From: Thermoprotei archaeon
GTDB lineage: Archaea > Thermoproteota > Thermoprotei_A > Sulfolobales > Fervidicoccaceae
DNA length: 11,701 nucleotides
Assembly (NCBI GenBank): GCA_022759165.1
Contig: JAEMPT010000084.1
Coordinates: 1-11,701, forward strand
Direction: 5' to 3'
The notes under the pieces are model-generated. The model worked only from the letters and a program-made list of their open reading frames with translations, did no database searches and had not been told where the DNA came from. The position numbers were made by a program, and so were the translations under genes. This document shows, piece after piece, positions 4,701 to 11,701 of this stretch; position 1 is the first letter of the stretch; every line of letters starts with the position of its first letter.

Positions 4701-7414
4701 CCCGAGCGCAGAACTTTTTCCTGCAAGATTTTCCAAACGCTATCAACTCTCACTGGCATTTCTGCCCTTAAGAACGAATGATCGCTCCTCCCTCCTCCTT
4801 TCCCTCCGAATTCTTCCCTCAGCGCTTCAGCTATTTTCCTCGCATCGAGTTCCTCCGAAGCAGTTTTTCCTAAGCTGATCTCTATGCTTCCATCTCTACC
4901 GATCAATATGATCGCTGCTTCCGGTCTCCTTTCAACTATTTCCTTCAACATCTCGCTCAACCCTTCAGCATCACCGACTGGATCCTCGAAGACCAATAGT
5001 CTTGCGCGACCAATAATCTTAGATTCGCTTTCGAGAGCTACCTCTATCGACCTCGCGATCATTTTCCTATAAGAAGATATCAACGACTTCATTTTGGCCA
5101 TGTCAGATGCAATTACCTTCGCCCTTTCTTTCAATTGAGCTGGTCGAGTGTTGAAAAGTGAGGCTGTTTCCTCCATAATGTTTTCCATCTCCCTCGCATA
5201 ATTTGCTAGCCTTGTACCTGCCACATACTCGAATCTTATCACGCCGTCCTGAAGCTTCGTAACATTGGTTATCTTTATTCCACCCACCTCAGCAGTGTTC
5301 GAAAGGTGAGTTCCGAAGCATGCCTCCGCATCGACCCCTGGGATCTCAACTATCCTTATAGTCCTCTGCATGGGGACACCGCCCTGATATATAACGAAAC
5401 CGTACTTCTTCTCCGCCTCATTTCTTTCCATCATCGTAGCTCTAATCGATATCCTCTCATCGATTATCTCGTTAGCTATTCTCTCTATTTCTGCTAGTTC
5501 GTCCGCTGTAGGCAAATCGTAGTGCGTGACGTCGAGCCTGCCTTTCTCTGGAGTTTTCTCTGCACCAGCCTGCCACACGTGATTGCCAAGAACCCTCTTT
5601 ATGCTACCAAGCAATATATGGGTAGCCGTGTGGTGCCTCATATTGGAGAACCTTTTACCCCAGTCTATTTCCAGCTCTACTATTTCCCCCTCATTCAAAT
5701 TTGGCTTCTCTTCGAGCAGATGGGAAACGACTTCCCCGTATTTCCTCGCCTCAACTACCCTGTAGGATTTATTTGAAGACGAGATCTTTCCTGAATCGCT
5801 CGCCTGCCCTCCTCCTGTGGGGTAAAATATGGTTCTGTCAAGAACCACCTCATTGCCATATACCTTTAGCACTTTAGCCTTAGCAGTCCTGAGGTAAGGG
5901 TCCTGGTGAAAGAGGAGTTCGGTAGGTGGAAGGCCTTCGGTCCAACGAGCCTCTGATTCTAATTCGATCCTTTTGCCCAATCCGGATGAGGAGCTCTTGG
6001 CTATTTTAGAGTAAAAGTCAAAAGGTACCGAAATTTCCTTACCATTCTTCTGCGCTTCTGCCACTATTATATCCGGAGGAATGCCAGACTCCTTATAGAC
6101 CTTTTCGAAGCTCTCAAACGTGGGGGACTTCAAGATAACATTCAAGGCCCTACCCAGCTTCTCCTTTATAAGTTGCCTGAACCTCTCTTCCTCTAGGTCA
6201 ACTACCTTAAGTATGTACTCCCTGTTCTCCCTCAACCTCGGGTAATCTTGCTCCCAGAAGTATATTTGCTTCTCAACGAATTCAGCCAGCCTCAAAGAGG
6301 GATCTATGAGATATAATGTCTTCAAAGCCCTTCTTATCACGAGCCTCGCTAGGTACCCCTCACCCTGGTTTGATGGCACTATTCCGTCCGCGAGCATGTA
6401 AGATATCGTTTTGCTGTGGTCAAGAACCGTATATAGCTTGACCTCTCCATCGAGTATATTTTTAGCTTCGCTCGGTGAAAGACCAGCATCTTTTGCTATG
6501 GAGAGAATGAAGCTCGATACACTCATCCTGTCACTCGGATCCAAGAGCCCTGCCTTCCTGAACGCTGACCATAGAAAAGCGTCACCCGGTTTTTCAAGTC
6601 CCAGCCTTTGCCTGAAGTTCTCCACCAACTCTCCGTAAATCGCTTGGAAAGCTGTGGGAGTCTTGCTGGTTAACCAGGCGATCCTCTCGATCCCGTAGCC
6701 AGTATCAACGATCTCCAATGGAATTCTTTCAAGTCCCCCATCGACTGTTTTATACTGCATGAAGACCAGCGTAGCTGGCTCGAGACCTCCGACGGTCACT
6801 TCAAAGCTTGGTCCCGCATTTCCTCCACCTGTCCACCAGGACTCCTTGAAGACCAACAGATCGGGAGGAAGTCCTACTTCCTCCGTGAAGAACCTGAAGG
6901 ACAACTCCACAGTTTCATCCTTCCAGTATACCCTCTTCCCGCCCCTCTCGTTGAAAGCATGGTGGCCACCCATCTCGAACAGCGTAAGGTGTCTGCCCAT
7001 AGTGAGGCCTACGTTGTCTATGTCCTCTAGTCTAATGCATGGTTGGCTTATGACGAGGGGGTTTGCAGGAGGAGGCACTATTCCGCTGGTCACATGTGGT
7101 TGAAATACAACGATGCTAGCAATAGTGAGATAAAGATCCTCCCTCCATCTCGCCACAACGGGCCTCGGCTGTATGATCTCGTGCCCGTTCTTCTCGAAAA
7201 ACTTGAGGAAAGCCTCCCTCGCCTCCCTGACAGTCATCTTACTTTTTACCGGAATCCTGTTGAAAAAGTACTCAACGCAGGGGGCATCCTGGCAATTGTC
7301 CAGCTCTGGGTTCAATGTCCAGAAATAACTCCCGCACCCCTTGCACCTCTTCCGCACGAGCCCATTTCTTTTGAAAAAATCAAGGGCATATTCCCTCTCG
7401 TCTACGGCGCTCAT
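4697..7414 (-). CDS. alaS: Alanyl-tRNA synthetase
   Basis: AlaRS charges tRNA-Ala in the cytoplasm and clears Ser/Gly mischarging. The 905-residue product is the usual archaeal size. Residues 24-46 hold a Cys4 zinc-binding pattern (C24xxC27, C41, C46) of the archaeal N-terminal extension. The class II catalytic core follows, with RWREDLYLTIASIVVFQPHVTSG (89-111), GRHLTLFEMGGHHAFN (140-155) and the DTGYGIERIAWL stretch (237-248). The editing domain has HHTATH (594-599) and CFGTH (699-703), the four metal-binding residues being H595, H599, C699 and H703. The C-terminal domain ends with GGKGGGRSDHSF. ATG 7414 has GGGAGTG six bases upstream; GTG 7423 would add three residues and has no room for a binding site. 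A TATA-like box lies upstream, so alaS likely has its own promoter. Confidence 0.97.
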   Translation of the reverse strand: MSAVDEREYALDFFKRNGLVRKRCKGCGSYFWTLNPELDNCQDAPCVEYFFNRIPVKSKMTVREAREAFLKFFEKNGHEIIQPRPVVARWREDLYLTIASIVVFQPHVTSGIVPPPANPLVISQPCIRLEDIDNVGLTMGRHLTLFEMGGHHAFNERGGKRVYWKDETVELSFRFFTEEVGLPPDLLVFKESWWTGGGNAGPSFEVTVGGLEPATLVFMQYKTVDGGLERIPLEIVDTGYGIERIAWLTSKTPTAFQAIYGELVENFRQRLGLEKPGDAFLWSAFRKAGLLDPSDRMSVSSFILSIAKDAGLSPSEAKNILDGEVKLYTVLDHSKTISYMLADGIVPSNQGEGYLARLVIRRALKTLYLIDPSLRLAEFVEKQIYFWEQDYPRLRENREYILKVVDLEEERFRQLIKEKLGRALNVILKSPTFESFEKVYKESGIPPDIIVAEAQKNGKEISVPFDFYSKIAKSSSSGLGKRIELESEARWTEGLPPTELLFHQDPYLRTAKAKVLKVYGNEVVLDRTIFYPTGGGQASDSGKISSSNKSYRVVEARKYGEVVSHLLEEKPNLNEGEIVELEIDWGKRFSNMRHHTATHILLGSIKRVLGNHVWQAGAEKTPEKGRLDVTHYDLPTADELAEIERIANEIIDERISIRATMMERNEAEKKYGFVIYQGGVPMQRTIRIVEIPGVDAEACFGTHLSNTAEVGGIKITNVTKLQDGVIRFEYVAGTRLANYAREMENIMEETASLFNTRPAQLKERAKVIASDMAKMKSLISSYRKMIARSIEVALESESKIIGRARLLVFEDPVGDAEGLSEMLKEIVERRPEAAIILIGRDGSIEISLGKTASEELDARKIAEALREEFGGKGGGRSDHSFLRAEMPVRVDSVWKILQEKVLRSG

Positions 7415-7453
7415 GACACGCACTCCCTTGTGATGGTAAATCGCATTTTGTCT

Positions 7454-7463
7454 CTTTTAAAAG
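7454..7463 (-). promoter_or_regulatory. probable TATA box for alaS
   Basis: The palindromic CTTTTAAAAG lies about 44 bases upstream of the alaS ATG, placing a start site near 7431 and a leader of about 17 bases carrying GGGAGTG. The 80-base gap to the ABC ATPase gene also contains ATATATAT at 7471-7478. Confidence 0.45.
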
Positions 7464-7494
7464 ACAAGGAATATATATGTTGGTTTCGCTCAAG

Positions 7495-8292
7495 CTACTT
7501 TTTCATGTTATGCACACAGCTATCATCGAAGAAGTGGACGTGTCTTCCGTTCTTCACGATCATCCTTCCATAGATCTTCTCAAGGACATCCTCCTTCAGC
7601 ACTTCTTCCGGTGTACCGAAGAAATATGTCTTTCTGTTAATTAGCAGTATTCTTGCCGTACTTTCCATGAATGCCATTGGGTCGTGGCTCGTGACAACAA
7701 CTAATTTTTTCTTTGATAGCTCCGATATCTTCTCAGCTATTTCCGCCCTCGAGGCAGGGTCAATAGAAGAGAGGGGCTCATCGAGAAGAAGCATGGGCCT
7801 GTCGTGGATCAAAGCCCTTGCTATGAATACTTTCTGCTTCTGACCCCCGCTCATTGCCCTAAGATCCATTTCGAGTTCTTCAGAGCTGAGACCTACTATC
7901 TCCGCCACGCTGATTATTTTTTCCCTCGAAGAATTTTTACTAAGCTTTTCGCCTGAGACCCTAAGTTCGAAGAGTAGGAGCTCCCCGGCGGTTATTGGGA
8001 AGGTGATGCTTCTATCTGCTATCGTTAGCTGTGGGACAAACGAGAGGAATCGGGAAGCTAAGAACGGTTTAGCGGTTATGTCGGTTCCATTTATTCTTAC
8101 GATCCCTTTTTTTGGCTTTATGAGACCAGCAATACTTCTAAGCAGAGTGCTTTTTCCGGCACCGTTCGGTCCTATCACCTGAATCATACCGTTTCCGGAG
8201 TAGCCAAAATAGAGATCTTCGAGGATTGGCTCACCGTTATACGAGATCGTCAGATACTCGACGGAAAGTGATGGTTCATATATTGCTTCCAT
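7495..8292 (-). CDS. Metal ABC transporter ATP-binding protein (ZnuC/MntB-type ATPase)
   Basis: This is the cytoplasmic ATPase that would power the divergently encoded permease. The 265-residue product has Walker A GPNGAGKST (41-49), Q-loop Q88, signature MSGGQ (147-151), Walker B MLLLDEP (167-173) and H-loop H203. The closest type is the Mn/Zn (and other chelate) uptake ATPases. The C-terminus carries HVHFFDDSCVH, a few possible metal ligands, significance unknown. I chose ATG 8292, with AAGGTG about six bases upstream. GTG 8301 would add three residues but lies in the inverted repeat. The gene is split from the binding protein and permease by a shared promoter region, so control at that region could act on both sides. 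Confidence 0.88.
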   Translation of the reverse strand: MEAIYEPSLSVEYLTISYNGEPILEDLYFGYSGNGMIQVIGPNGAGKSTLLRSIAGLIKPKKGIVRINGTDITAKPFLASRFLSFVPQLTIADRSITFPITAGELLLFELRVSGEKLSKNSSREKIISVAEIVGLSSEELEMDLRAMSGGQKQKVFIARALIHDRPMLLLDEPLSSIDPASRAEIAEKISELSKKKLVVVTSHDPMAFMESTARILLINRKTYFFGTPEEVLKEDVLEKIYGRMIVKNGRHVHFFDDSCVHNMKK

Positions 8293-8293
8293 T

Positions 8294-8333
8294 GTGCACA
8301 CCTTATGTTTGAGAATTTATATAAGGTGCACAC
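8294..8333. promoter_or_regulatory. Inverted-repeat operator candidate in the divergent metal-uptake promoter
   Basis: The arms GTGCACACCTTAT (8294-8306) and ATAAGGTGCACAC (8321-8333) are complementary at 11 of 13 positions around a 14-base spacer. The perfect core is CACCTTAT-N14-ATAAGGTG, equivalently ACCTTA-N16-TAAGGT. That spacing equals the GTATGA-N16-TCATAC layout of the E. coli NikR operator (22 bp between half-site centres). The repeat overlaps the TATA box of the + strand operon and the probable leader or start region of the ATPase gene. The operon encodes a NikR-like regulator. GTGCACAC-TTAT also occurs as a direct repeat 32 bases apart. Confidence 0.7.
8316..8324 (+). promoter_or_regulatory. 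TATA box of the metal-uptake operon
   Basis: TTTATATAA lies inside the spacer and right arm of the inverted repeat. A start site near 8346 would give a leader of about 30 bases with GGTGAGG before ATG 8377. A regulator on the repeat would block TBP here. Confidence 0.55.
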
Positions 8334-8346
8334 TTATTAACCTGTC

Positions 8347-8357
8347 GTTATATTTTT
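8347..8357 (-). promoter_or_regulatory. possible TATA box for the ABC ATPase gene
   Basis: Read on the minus strand, AAAAATATAAC would place a start site near 8325 and a leader of about 30 bases that includes AAGGTG before ATG 8292. The TTATATAAA at 8316-8324 could serve instead, giving a nearly leaderless mRNA. Confidence 0.35.
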
Positions 8358-8376
8358 GAAAATCGGTGAGGATAAC

Positions 8377-9387
8377 ATGGTCCGCGTTTTCCTAGTTTTA
8401 CCTTTCCTAGCTTTAATGGCAATCGCGCCTTTGTCGATCTCAGCATCAGCGGAGTCGGGAGGAATAATAACGACTTTCCCCATATTAAAGGGCGACGTGG
8501 AAAAAATAACGAACGGAACTATCCCTGTTGAGTCCTTGGTAAAGCTTGGGGTAGATCCGCATGACTATCAGCTCACTCCTCAGGACGTTTCTACACTGAA
8601 ATCTGCATCTCTTATAGTTAGTACTCTTCACACATATGCTGAGGAGCAAATAGACCAGATGATTAGGTCGGGTGAAATTAAAGCCGCTTACATTGCTATA
8701 CCGGAGATCCGGGGAATCAAGTATGATGTTATTCCGAACAGCGGCATACAGAACCCCCATATGCCCATATACGACCCTAACAACTATTTGCTGTTCGTAG
8801 AGAACCTTACAGACACTCTGAAGGACCTCTATCCAAACCTTTCTCAGGTCTTCGAATCGCAATATCAATCTGTTAAGACTGAAATTAATAAGTTAATCGA
8901 GAACTATGGCGGGAAATTCAACGAGGTAGCAGTAGGCTCTTCGCCTGAAGTTCAATATGCAGTAGAGTGGACTGGCATAAAGATCTTGAGATTTTTGGTT
9001 CTAGATAGCGACATAGGCGTACAACCGCAGGATGCTAATCTAATAGAGAGCTACCTTTCAAACGGTACAGCGAAAGTTGTCGTAGTACTCGGGACCTATT
9101 TGCCGGGTAATTCATCTTGGGTACCTTATTCTCAAGCTGACGCCTGGCTTGCAGGAATGGCCAGCAAATATGGAGCGAGAGTAATTTACGTGCCTACTCC
9201 CTCGGGTAATTTGAGCATCTTCGATTCGCTCCACCTCATCGCTGAGGAGATTTCATCTCCGTCGAGCGCCACTAATGCGCATCTGGAGAACGGGAGCGAT
9301 GTTTCATATATCTTGGCCGCAGTTCTCGCCGTAGCTGTGGTTATAATAGCTGTGGTTTCCTACATGAAGGGGAGGAGAAGAGCATGA
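8377..9387 (+). CDS. Metal ABC transporter substrate-binding protein (cluster A-I, ZnuA/PsaA type)
   Basis: This protein would capture a divalent metal outside the membrane and pass it to the permease. The 336-residue product has an N-terminal signal peptide (VRVFLVLPFLALMAIAPLSISASA, about 2-25) and a C-terminal membrane helix (about 309-329) followed by KGRRRA, so it is probably anchored at its C-terminus. Likely ligands, by position in the fold, are H62 (GVDPHDY), H128 (NPHMPIYDP), E191 (SPEVQYAVEWTG) and D283 (IFDSLH). The H-H-E-D set is that of PsaA-type Mn/Zn proteins, where ZnuA usually has His in place of Glu. No His-rich loop is present. I chose ATG 8377, with GGTGAGG five bases upstream; a TTG at 8356 would spoil the signal peptide start. 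The permease ATG overlaps the stop by four bases. Metal identity is inference. Confidence 0.85.
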   Translation: MVRVFLVLPFLALMAIAPLSISASAESGGIITTFPILKGDVEKITNGTIPVESLVKLGVDPHDYQLTPQDVSTLKSASLIVSTLHTYAEEQIDQMIRSGEIKAAYIAIPEIRGIKYDVIPNSGIQNPHMPIYDPNNYLLFVENLTDTLKDLYPNLSQVFESQYQSVKTEINKLIENYGGKFNEVAVGSSPEVQYAVEWTGIKILRFLVLDSDIGVQPQDANLIESYLSNGTAKVVVVLGTYLPGNSSWVPYSQADAWLAGMASKYGARVIYVPTPSGNLSIFDSLHLIAEEISSPSSATNAHLENGSDVSYILAAVLAVAVVIIAVVSYMKGRRRA

Positions 9388-10262
9388 AGCTAAGTAAGAT
9401 GACAGGAACATCGCTATCGTTGATCTCGGTATTATTAGCTTTGGCCTTTTACTTCGCTTTTCCCGGGAGATTCAGTGCGATTTGGCTAGCCGTTTTAATA
9501 TCGGCATCTGCTTCCTTCGCTATCATCAGCTCAATGATGGCGGCGAGGAACCTCTACTTTTTAGGTGGAGCGATCCCTCATTCAGCTCTGCTTTCCGCGA
9601 GCATTTCTATGTTGGCTTCTCTGACTATAGGAGGAAACGCCTTTCTCTGGAGCCTCCCATTCAACGTATTCATGATATTAGCAGTAGGATACGCTATACA
9701 CATAGGTGTAGATGCAAACAAAGCGATTTCGGTATTCGTAGGGATCACCGCTTCCCTGACGGTAACAGTGCTTTACTATCTCACCACGCATTTCTATGTG
9801 GCAAGAAGCGTTACTTCAGACATCCTCGGAGACCCGCTTTTAGCTACAACGAGCGATGCCTATTTGGCTCTTTCAGTCCTCGCACTAACACTAGTAGTTT
9901 ATGCTTTTACATATAAGGAAAACATCATGATCGGATTGCTGGGGAATGATGCTTGGCTTTCCGGAGTAAACGTTTACTTTTACGACTTCATCTTTTACAT
10001 CTTGATAGCTGTGGTCAGCACATCATATATGAAGATAGTTGGATTTATACTGACGCATATATTTATACTACTACCAGGGGCAGTCGCTTCTATATCGTCA
10101 TGGTCCACAACTGAAGCTATTAGGGTGGCTGTAGGAATAAGCATGCTTTCTTCCTCTCTCGGTCTTATATTAGGAGTGTTCTTGAACCTCTCTCCGGCTG
10201 GGCTTTCCGGTGTAATAATGGTTCTCATATATGGATTTTTATCCTTCGTGAGGAGGAGATAG
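9384..10262 (+). CDS. Metal ABC transporter permease (ABC-3 family, ZnuB type)
   Basis: This is the membrane channel subunit of the importer. The 292-residue product is mostly hydrophobic, with about eight to nine membrane segments, and carries the ABC-3 family hallmark ARNLYFLGGAIPHSALLSAS near residues 54-73, which matches the RxLxLxGdaisHa stretch of ZnuB/MntC-type permeases. A second family-like segment is YMKIVGFILTHIFILLPGAVAS (about 213-234). ATG overlaps the binding-protein stop (ATGA), so translation is coupled. The regulator gene starts at the base after its stop. Length is normal for the family. The ATPase partner is the divergent gene at 7495-8292. Confidence 0.88.
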   Translation: MKLSKMTGTSLSLISVLLALAFYFAFPGRFSAIWLAVLISASASFAIISSMMAARNLYFLGGAIPHSALLSASISMLASLTIGGNAFLWSLPFNVFMILAVGYAIHIGVDANKAISVFVGITASLTVTVLYYLTTHFYVARSVTSDILGDPLLATTSDAYLALSVLALTLVVYAFTYKENIMIGLLGNDAWLSGVNVYFYDFIFYILIAVVSTSYMKIVGFILTHIFILLPGAVASISSWSTTEAIRVAVGISMLSSSLGLILGVFLNLSPAGLSGVIMVLIYGFLSFVRRR

Positions 10263-10682
10263 ATGGGAAGAAAGAGAAGATTTGGGATAAGCCTAAACGA
10301 AAACATAGCGGAGAAGTTGGACGCTATATGCTCTGTACTGAATATCAGTCGATCTGCTTTCGTAGAAGACTCGATAGAGTTCGGGGTGAAGGCTCACATG
10401 CACTATACCGTAGACCATGAATGCGAAGGAATTCTGGTAGCCATTTGGCCTAGTTCCTCAGAATCCGCGAGTACAATCGAAAGAGCAATTGAATTAAGAA
10501 AAAGCATTGTAAAATTCGACACACACCTACACTCAAACAATAACTGCGTCCTCATAGCTTCGTTGAAGGGTTCCTCAAAGGAGATAGCAGCTCTACACAC
10601 TGAATTGAAAAAAGTCAAAAATTCCGCCGTTATATATGTACCTTTCTGTGAGCTCATCGAGGAGAATAGAGCATCTCAATAA
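10263..10682 (+). CDS. NikR-like ribbon-helix-helix metal regulator with altered metal site
   Basis: The 139-residue product has an N-terminal ribbon-helix-helix domain (about 5-45: RRFGISLNENIAEKLDAI...NISRSAFVEDSIEFG) and a C-terminal domain of the NikR ACT-like type (about 55-130). Its HLHSNNNCVLIASLKG (88-103) aligns with NikR's HVHxxxxxCLEIAVLKG. H88, H90 and C95 fit the NikR ligands, but the loop is one residue shorter, and no His is seen where NikR has its fourth ligand (H76 in E. coli), the stretch being IELRKSIVKFDT. ATG follows the permease stop without a gap and has GAGGAGGAG upstream. Being the last gene of a Mn/Zn-type importer operon, it probably controls that operon through the inverted repeat at 8294-8333. 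Nickel specificity should not be assumed. Confidence 0.8.
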   Translation: MGRKRRFGISLNENIAEKLDAICSVLNISRSAFVEDSIEFGVKAHMHYTVDHECEGILVAIWPSSSESASTIERAIELRKSIVKFDTHLHSNNNCVLIASLKGSSKEIAALHTELKKVKNSAVIYVPFCELIEENRASQ

Positions 10683-11682
10683 GGTCGGTGATCATAACTC
10701 TAGCTGTCCTCCAGGCAGGGCCCGCGGGACCCTCAAGATAGATATGCTCACTGCCTTCTAACTCAAAGAGGATCCCGTTATAGTTTCCTCTTACATCGTA
10801 AAGTGGATTGCCCCTTTGGATGAGCTGAGGGGATACAGTTGGATTACCCCCATCAAAGCTATAAGAGGCGATATACTTGTACCTTTTTCCTTCTTTAAGC
10901 GCTCGCCGAACCATTTCTTCATTTATGCTGAATAGCGGCGTTCTCCGCACGTCCCAGAGGCTAATTCCCTTACCCAGAGTATTAGAAATTATGGTCAACT
11001 TCGCAGCGGAGTCTATTCCTTCCACATCTATCCTAGGATCAGGCTCGAGTAGCTTTTCCTTTCTCGCCAGTTCTAAGGATTCTTCCCAGCTCTTGCCTTC
11101 CTCCACTTTAGAGAGAAGGAAGTTCGTCGTAGCATTCAGAACGCTTTTTATGGAGGTGATTGACCTCCCTCTTAGTCCTTTTGCCAGATCAGTGAAGGGC
11201 GTTCCAGCCGCTACCGTTGCCCTGTAGCCGATGAAGGCTTTAGAACTCCTTGATGCTTCAATTACCTTGCTGTATGCTAGCGCAAAGGGCGTTTTATCGG
11301 CTGTTATGATCGAGATACCATTCTTTAAGAAGTTCAGGACCAAAGAAATGTTTGGCTCCCCAGAATAATATGAAGGGGGAATGGTTATGAAAGCGACTCC
11401 TCCTGAAAGCTCGTCGATGAAGTCGCTAAGGGAGAGCCCTTTCTGAAAAAATGGCAAATCGCTAAGCTTAGCAGATGTCTTAGCCGCCTCCCTTATCGCT
11501 TCAACCCTTTCCTTTCTATTCGTTTTGACCCCTCCGGAGCTGGACAAAATCCCTAGTACCTCTGTCATATTCCAGAAATCATCTAGGAGGACCAACTCCT
11601 TCCCAACGTTCCCGAAGCCTAATAGTAATGAGGGGGGCCTATGATGTTCGTTAACCATGTCTATCACGCTTTGCTTGCGCAT
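10654..11682 (-). CDS. hom: Homoserine dehydrogenase
   Basis: This enzyme reduces aspartate semialdehyde to homoserine with NAD(P)H, on the route to threonine and methionine. The 342-residue product has the nucleotide-binding GFGNVG (22-27), ADKTPFALA (128-136), the catalytic-domain stretch SVLNATTNFLLSK (180-192) and EPDPRIDVEGIDSAAKL (213-229), where D224 and K228 match the catalytic Asp and Lys. It ends with GPAGPAWRTARVMITDLI. No aspartokinase or ACT domain is fused. At YRATVAAGTP (153-162), R154 replaces the usual Glu of YEATVGGGxP. The first ATG is used here. ATG 11658, with GTGAT upstream and a TATA-like ATTATTAAAA 29 bases before it, would shorten the protein by eight residues and may be the true start. 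The 3' end overlaps the regulator gene by 29 bases, convergent. Confidence 0.88.
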   Translation of the reverse strand: MRKQSVIDMVNEHHRPPSLLLGFGNVGKELVLLDDFWNMTEVLGILSSSGGVKTNRKERVEAIREAAKTSAKLSDLPFFQKGLSLSDFIDELSGGVAFITIPPSYYSGEPNISLVLNFLKNGISIITADKTPFALAYSKVIEASRSSKAFIGYRATVAAGTPFTDLAKGLRGRSITSIKSVLNATTNFLLSKVEEGKSWEESLELARKEKLLEPDPRIDVEGIDSAAKLTIISNTLGKGISLWDVRRTPLFSINEEMVRRALKEGKRYKYIASYSFDGGNPTVSPQLIQRGNPLYDVRGNYNGILFELEGSEHIYLEGPAGPAWRTARVMITDLIEMLYSPR

Positions 11683-11692
11683 TTTAATAATT
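11682..11692 (-). promoter_or_regulatory. possible TATA box for hom
   Basis: AATTATTAAAA on the minus strand is centred about 29 bases upstream of ATG 11658, which would give a leaderless or near-leaderless transcript for that start. It includes the first base of ATG 11682, so if it is a real box the longer start is excluded. Confidence 0.3.
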
Positions 11693-11701
11693 CAAAGATA
11701 A

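Noticed and set aside
7043..7573. 176-codon + strand reading frame across the alaS start and the following gap
   Set aside because: It lies antisense to clearly conserved alaS and ABC ATPase residues and shows no domain.
8485..8868. 127-codon minus-strand reading frame within the binding-protein gene
   Set aside because: It is antisense to a gene with a signal peptide and conserved metal ligands and has no recognisable features.
1..11701. CRISPR array, integrase, toxin-antitoxin or phage genes
   Set aside because: No regularly spaced repeats and no such coding regions were found; apart from the hairpin end at 3596-3635 the window is core chromosome.

Overview
The window looks like part of the chromosome of a thermophilic archaeon of the Crenarchaeota/TACK type. 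The indications are the secE-spt5-rpl11-rpl1-rplP0-rpl12 order, ribosomal proteins with archaeal-type sequences, Shine-Dalgarno sites of the GGTGA/GAGGTGA type, TATA-like boxes, a tRNA gene with a short intron, and AUA-rich codon use. No genus can be named from the sequence alone.

Region 1 (1-3523, + strand) is translation and transcription machinery. It holds the 3' part of a tRNA-Glu gene, SecE, Spt5, ribosomal proteins L11, L1 and L10/P0, and L12/P1. Three things stand out. L12 has no ATG, GTG or TTG at its conserved N-terminus and appears to start at an ATA codon behind a well-placed GAGGTGA. The L10 and L12 genes end in the same 156-base sequence, identical at nucleotide level. The L11 N-terminal domain lacks the usual proline-rich GPPLGP segment.

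Region 2 (3524-4004) is mostly non-coding. It carries an AT-rich stretch, a 7-bp hairpin that resembles an IS200/IS605-type right end, and a tRNA-Arg(TCT) gene on the minus strand with a 23-nt intron.

Region 3 (4005-7414, - strand) is alanyl-tRNA synthetase followed by an overlapping gene for a DUF434/PIN-like protein of unknown function.

Region 4 (7495-10682) is a metal-uptake locus. An ABC ATPase on the minus strand is divergent from a + strand operon of substrate-binding protein, ABC-3 permease and a NikR-like ribbon-helix-helix regulator. The divergent promoter region has an imperfect inverted repeat whose core is ACCTTA-N16-TAAGGT, the same half-site spacing as known NikR operators. The binding protein shows an H-H-E-D pattern like Mn/Zn-binding proteins, and the regulator has a changed metal site. 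The most economical reading is a self-regulated Mn or Zn importer controlled by a repurposed NikR-family protein.

Region 5 (10654-11682, - strand) is a homoserine dehydrogenase whose 3' end overlaps the end of the regulator gene tail to tail.
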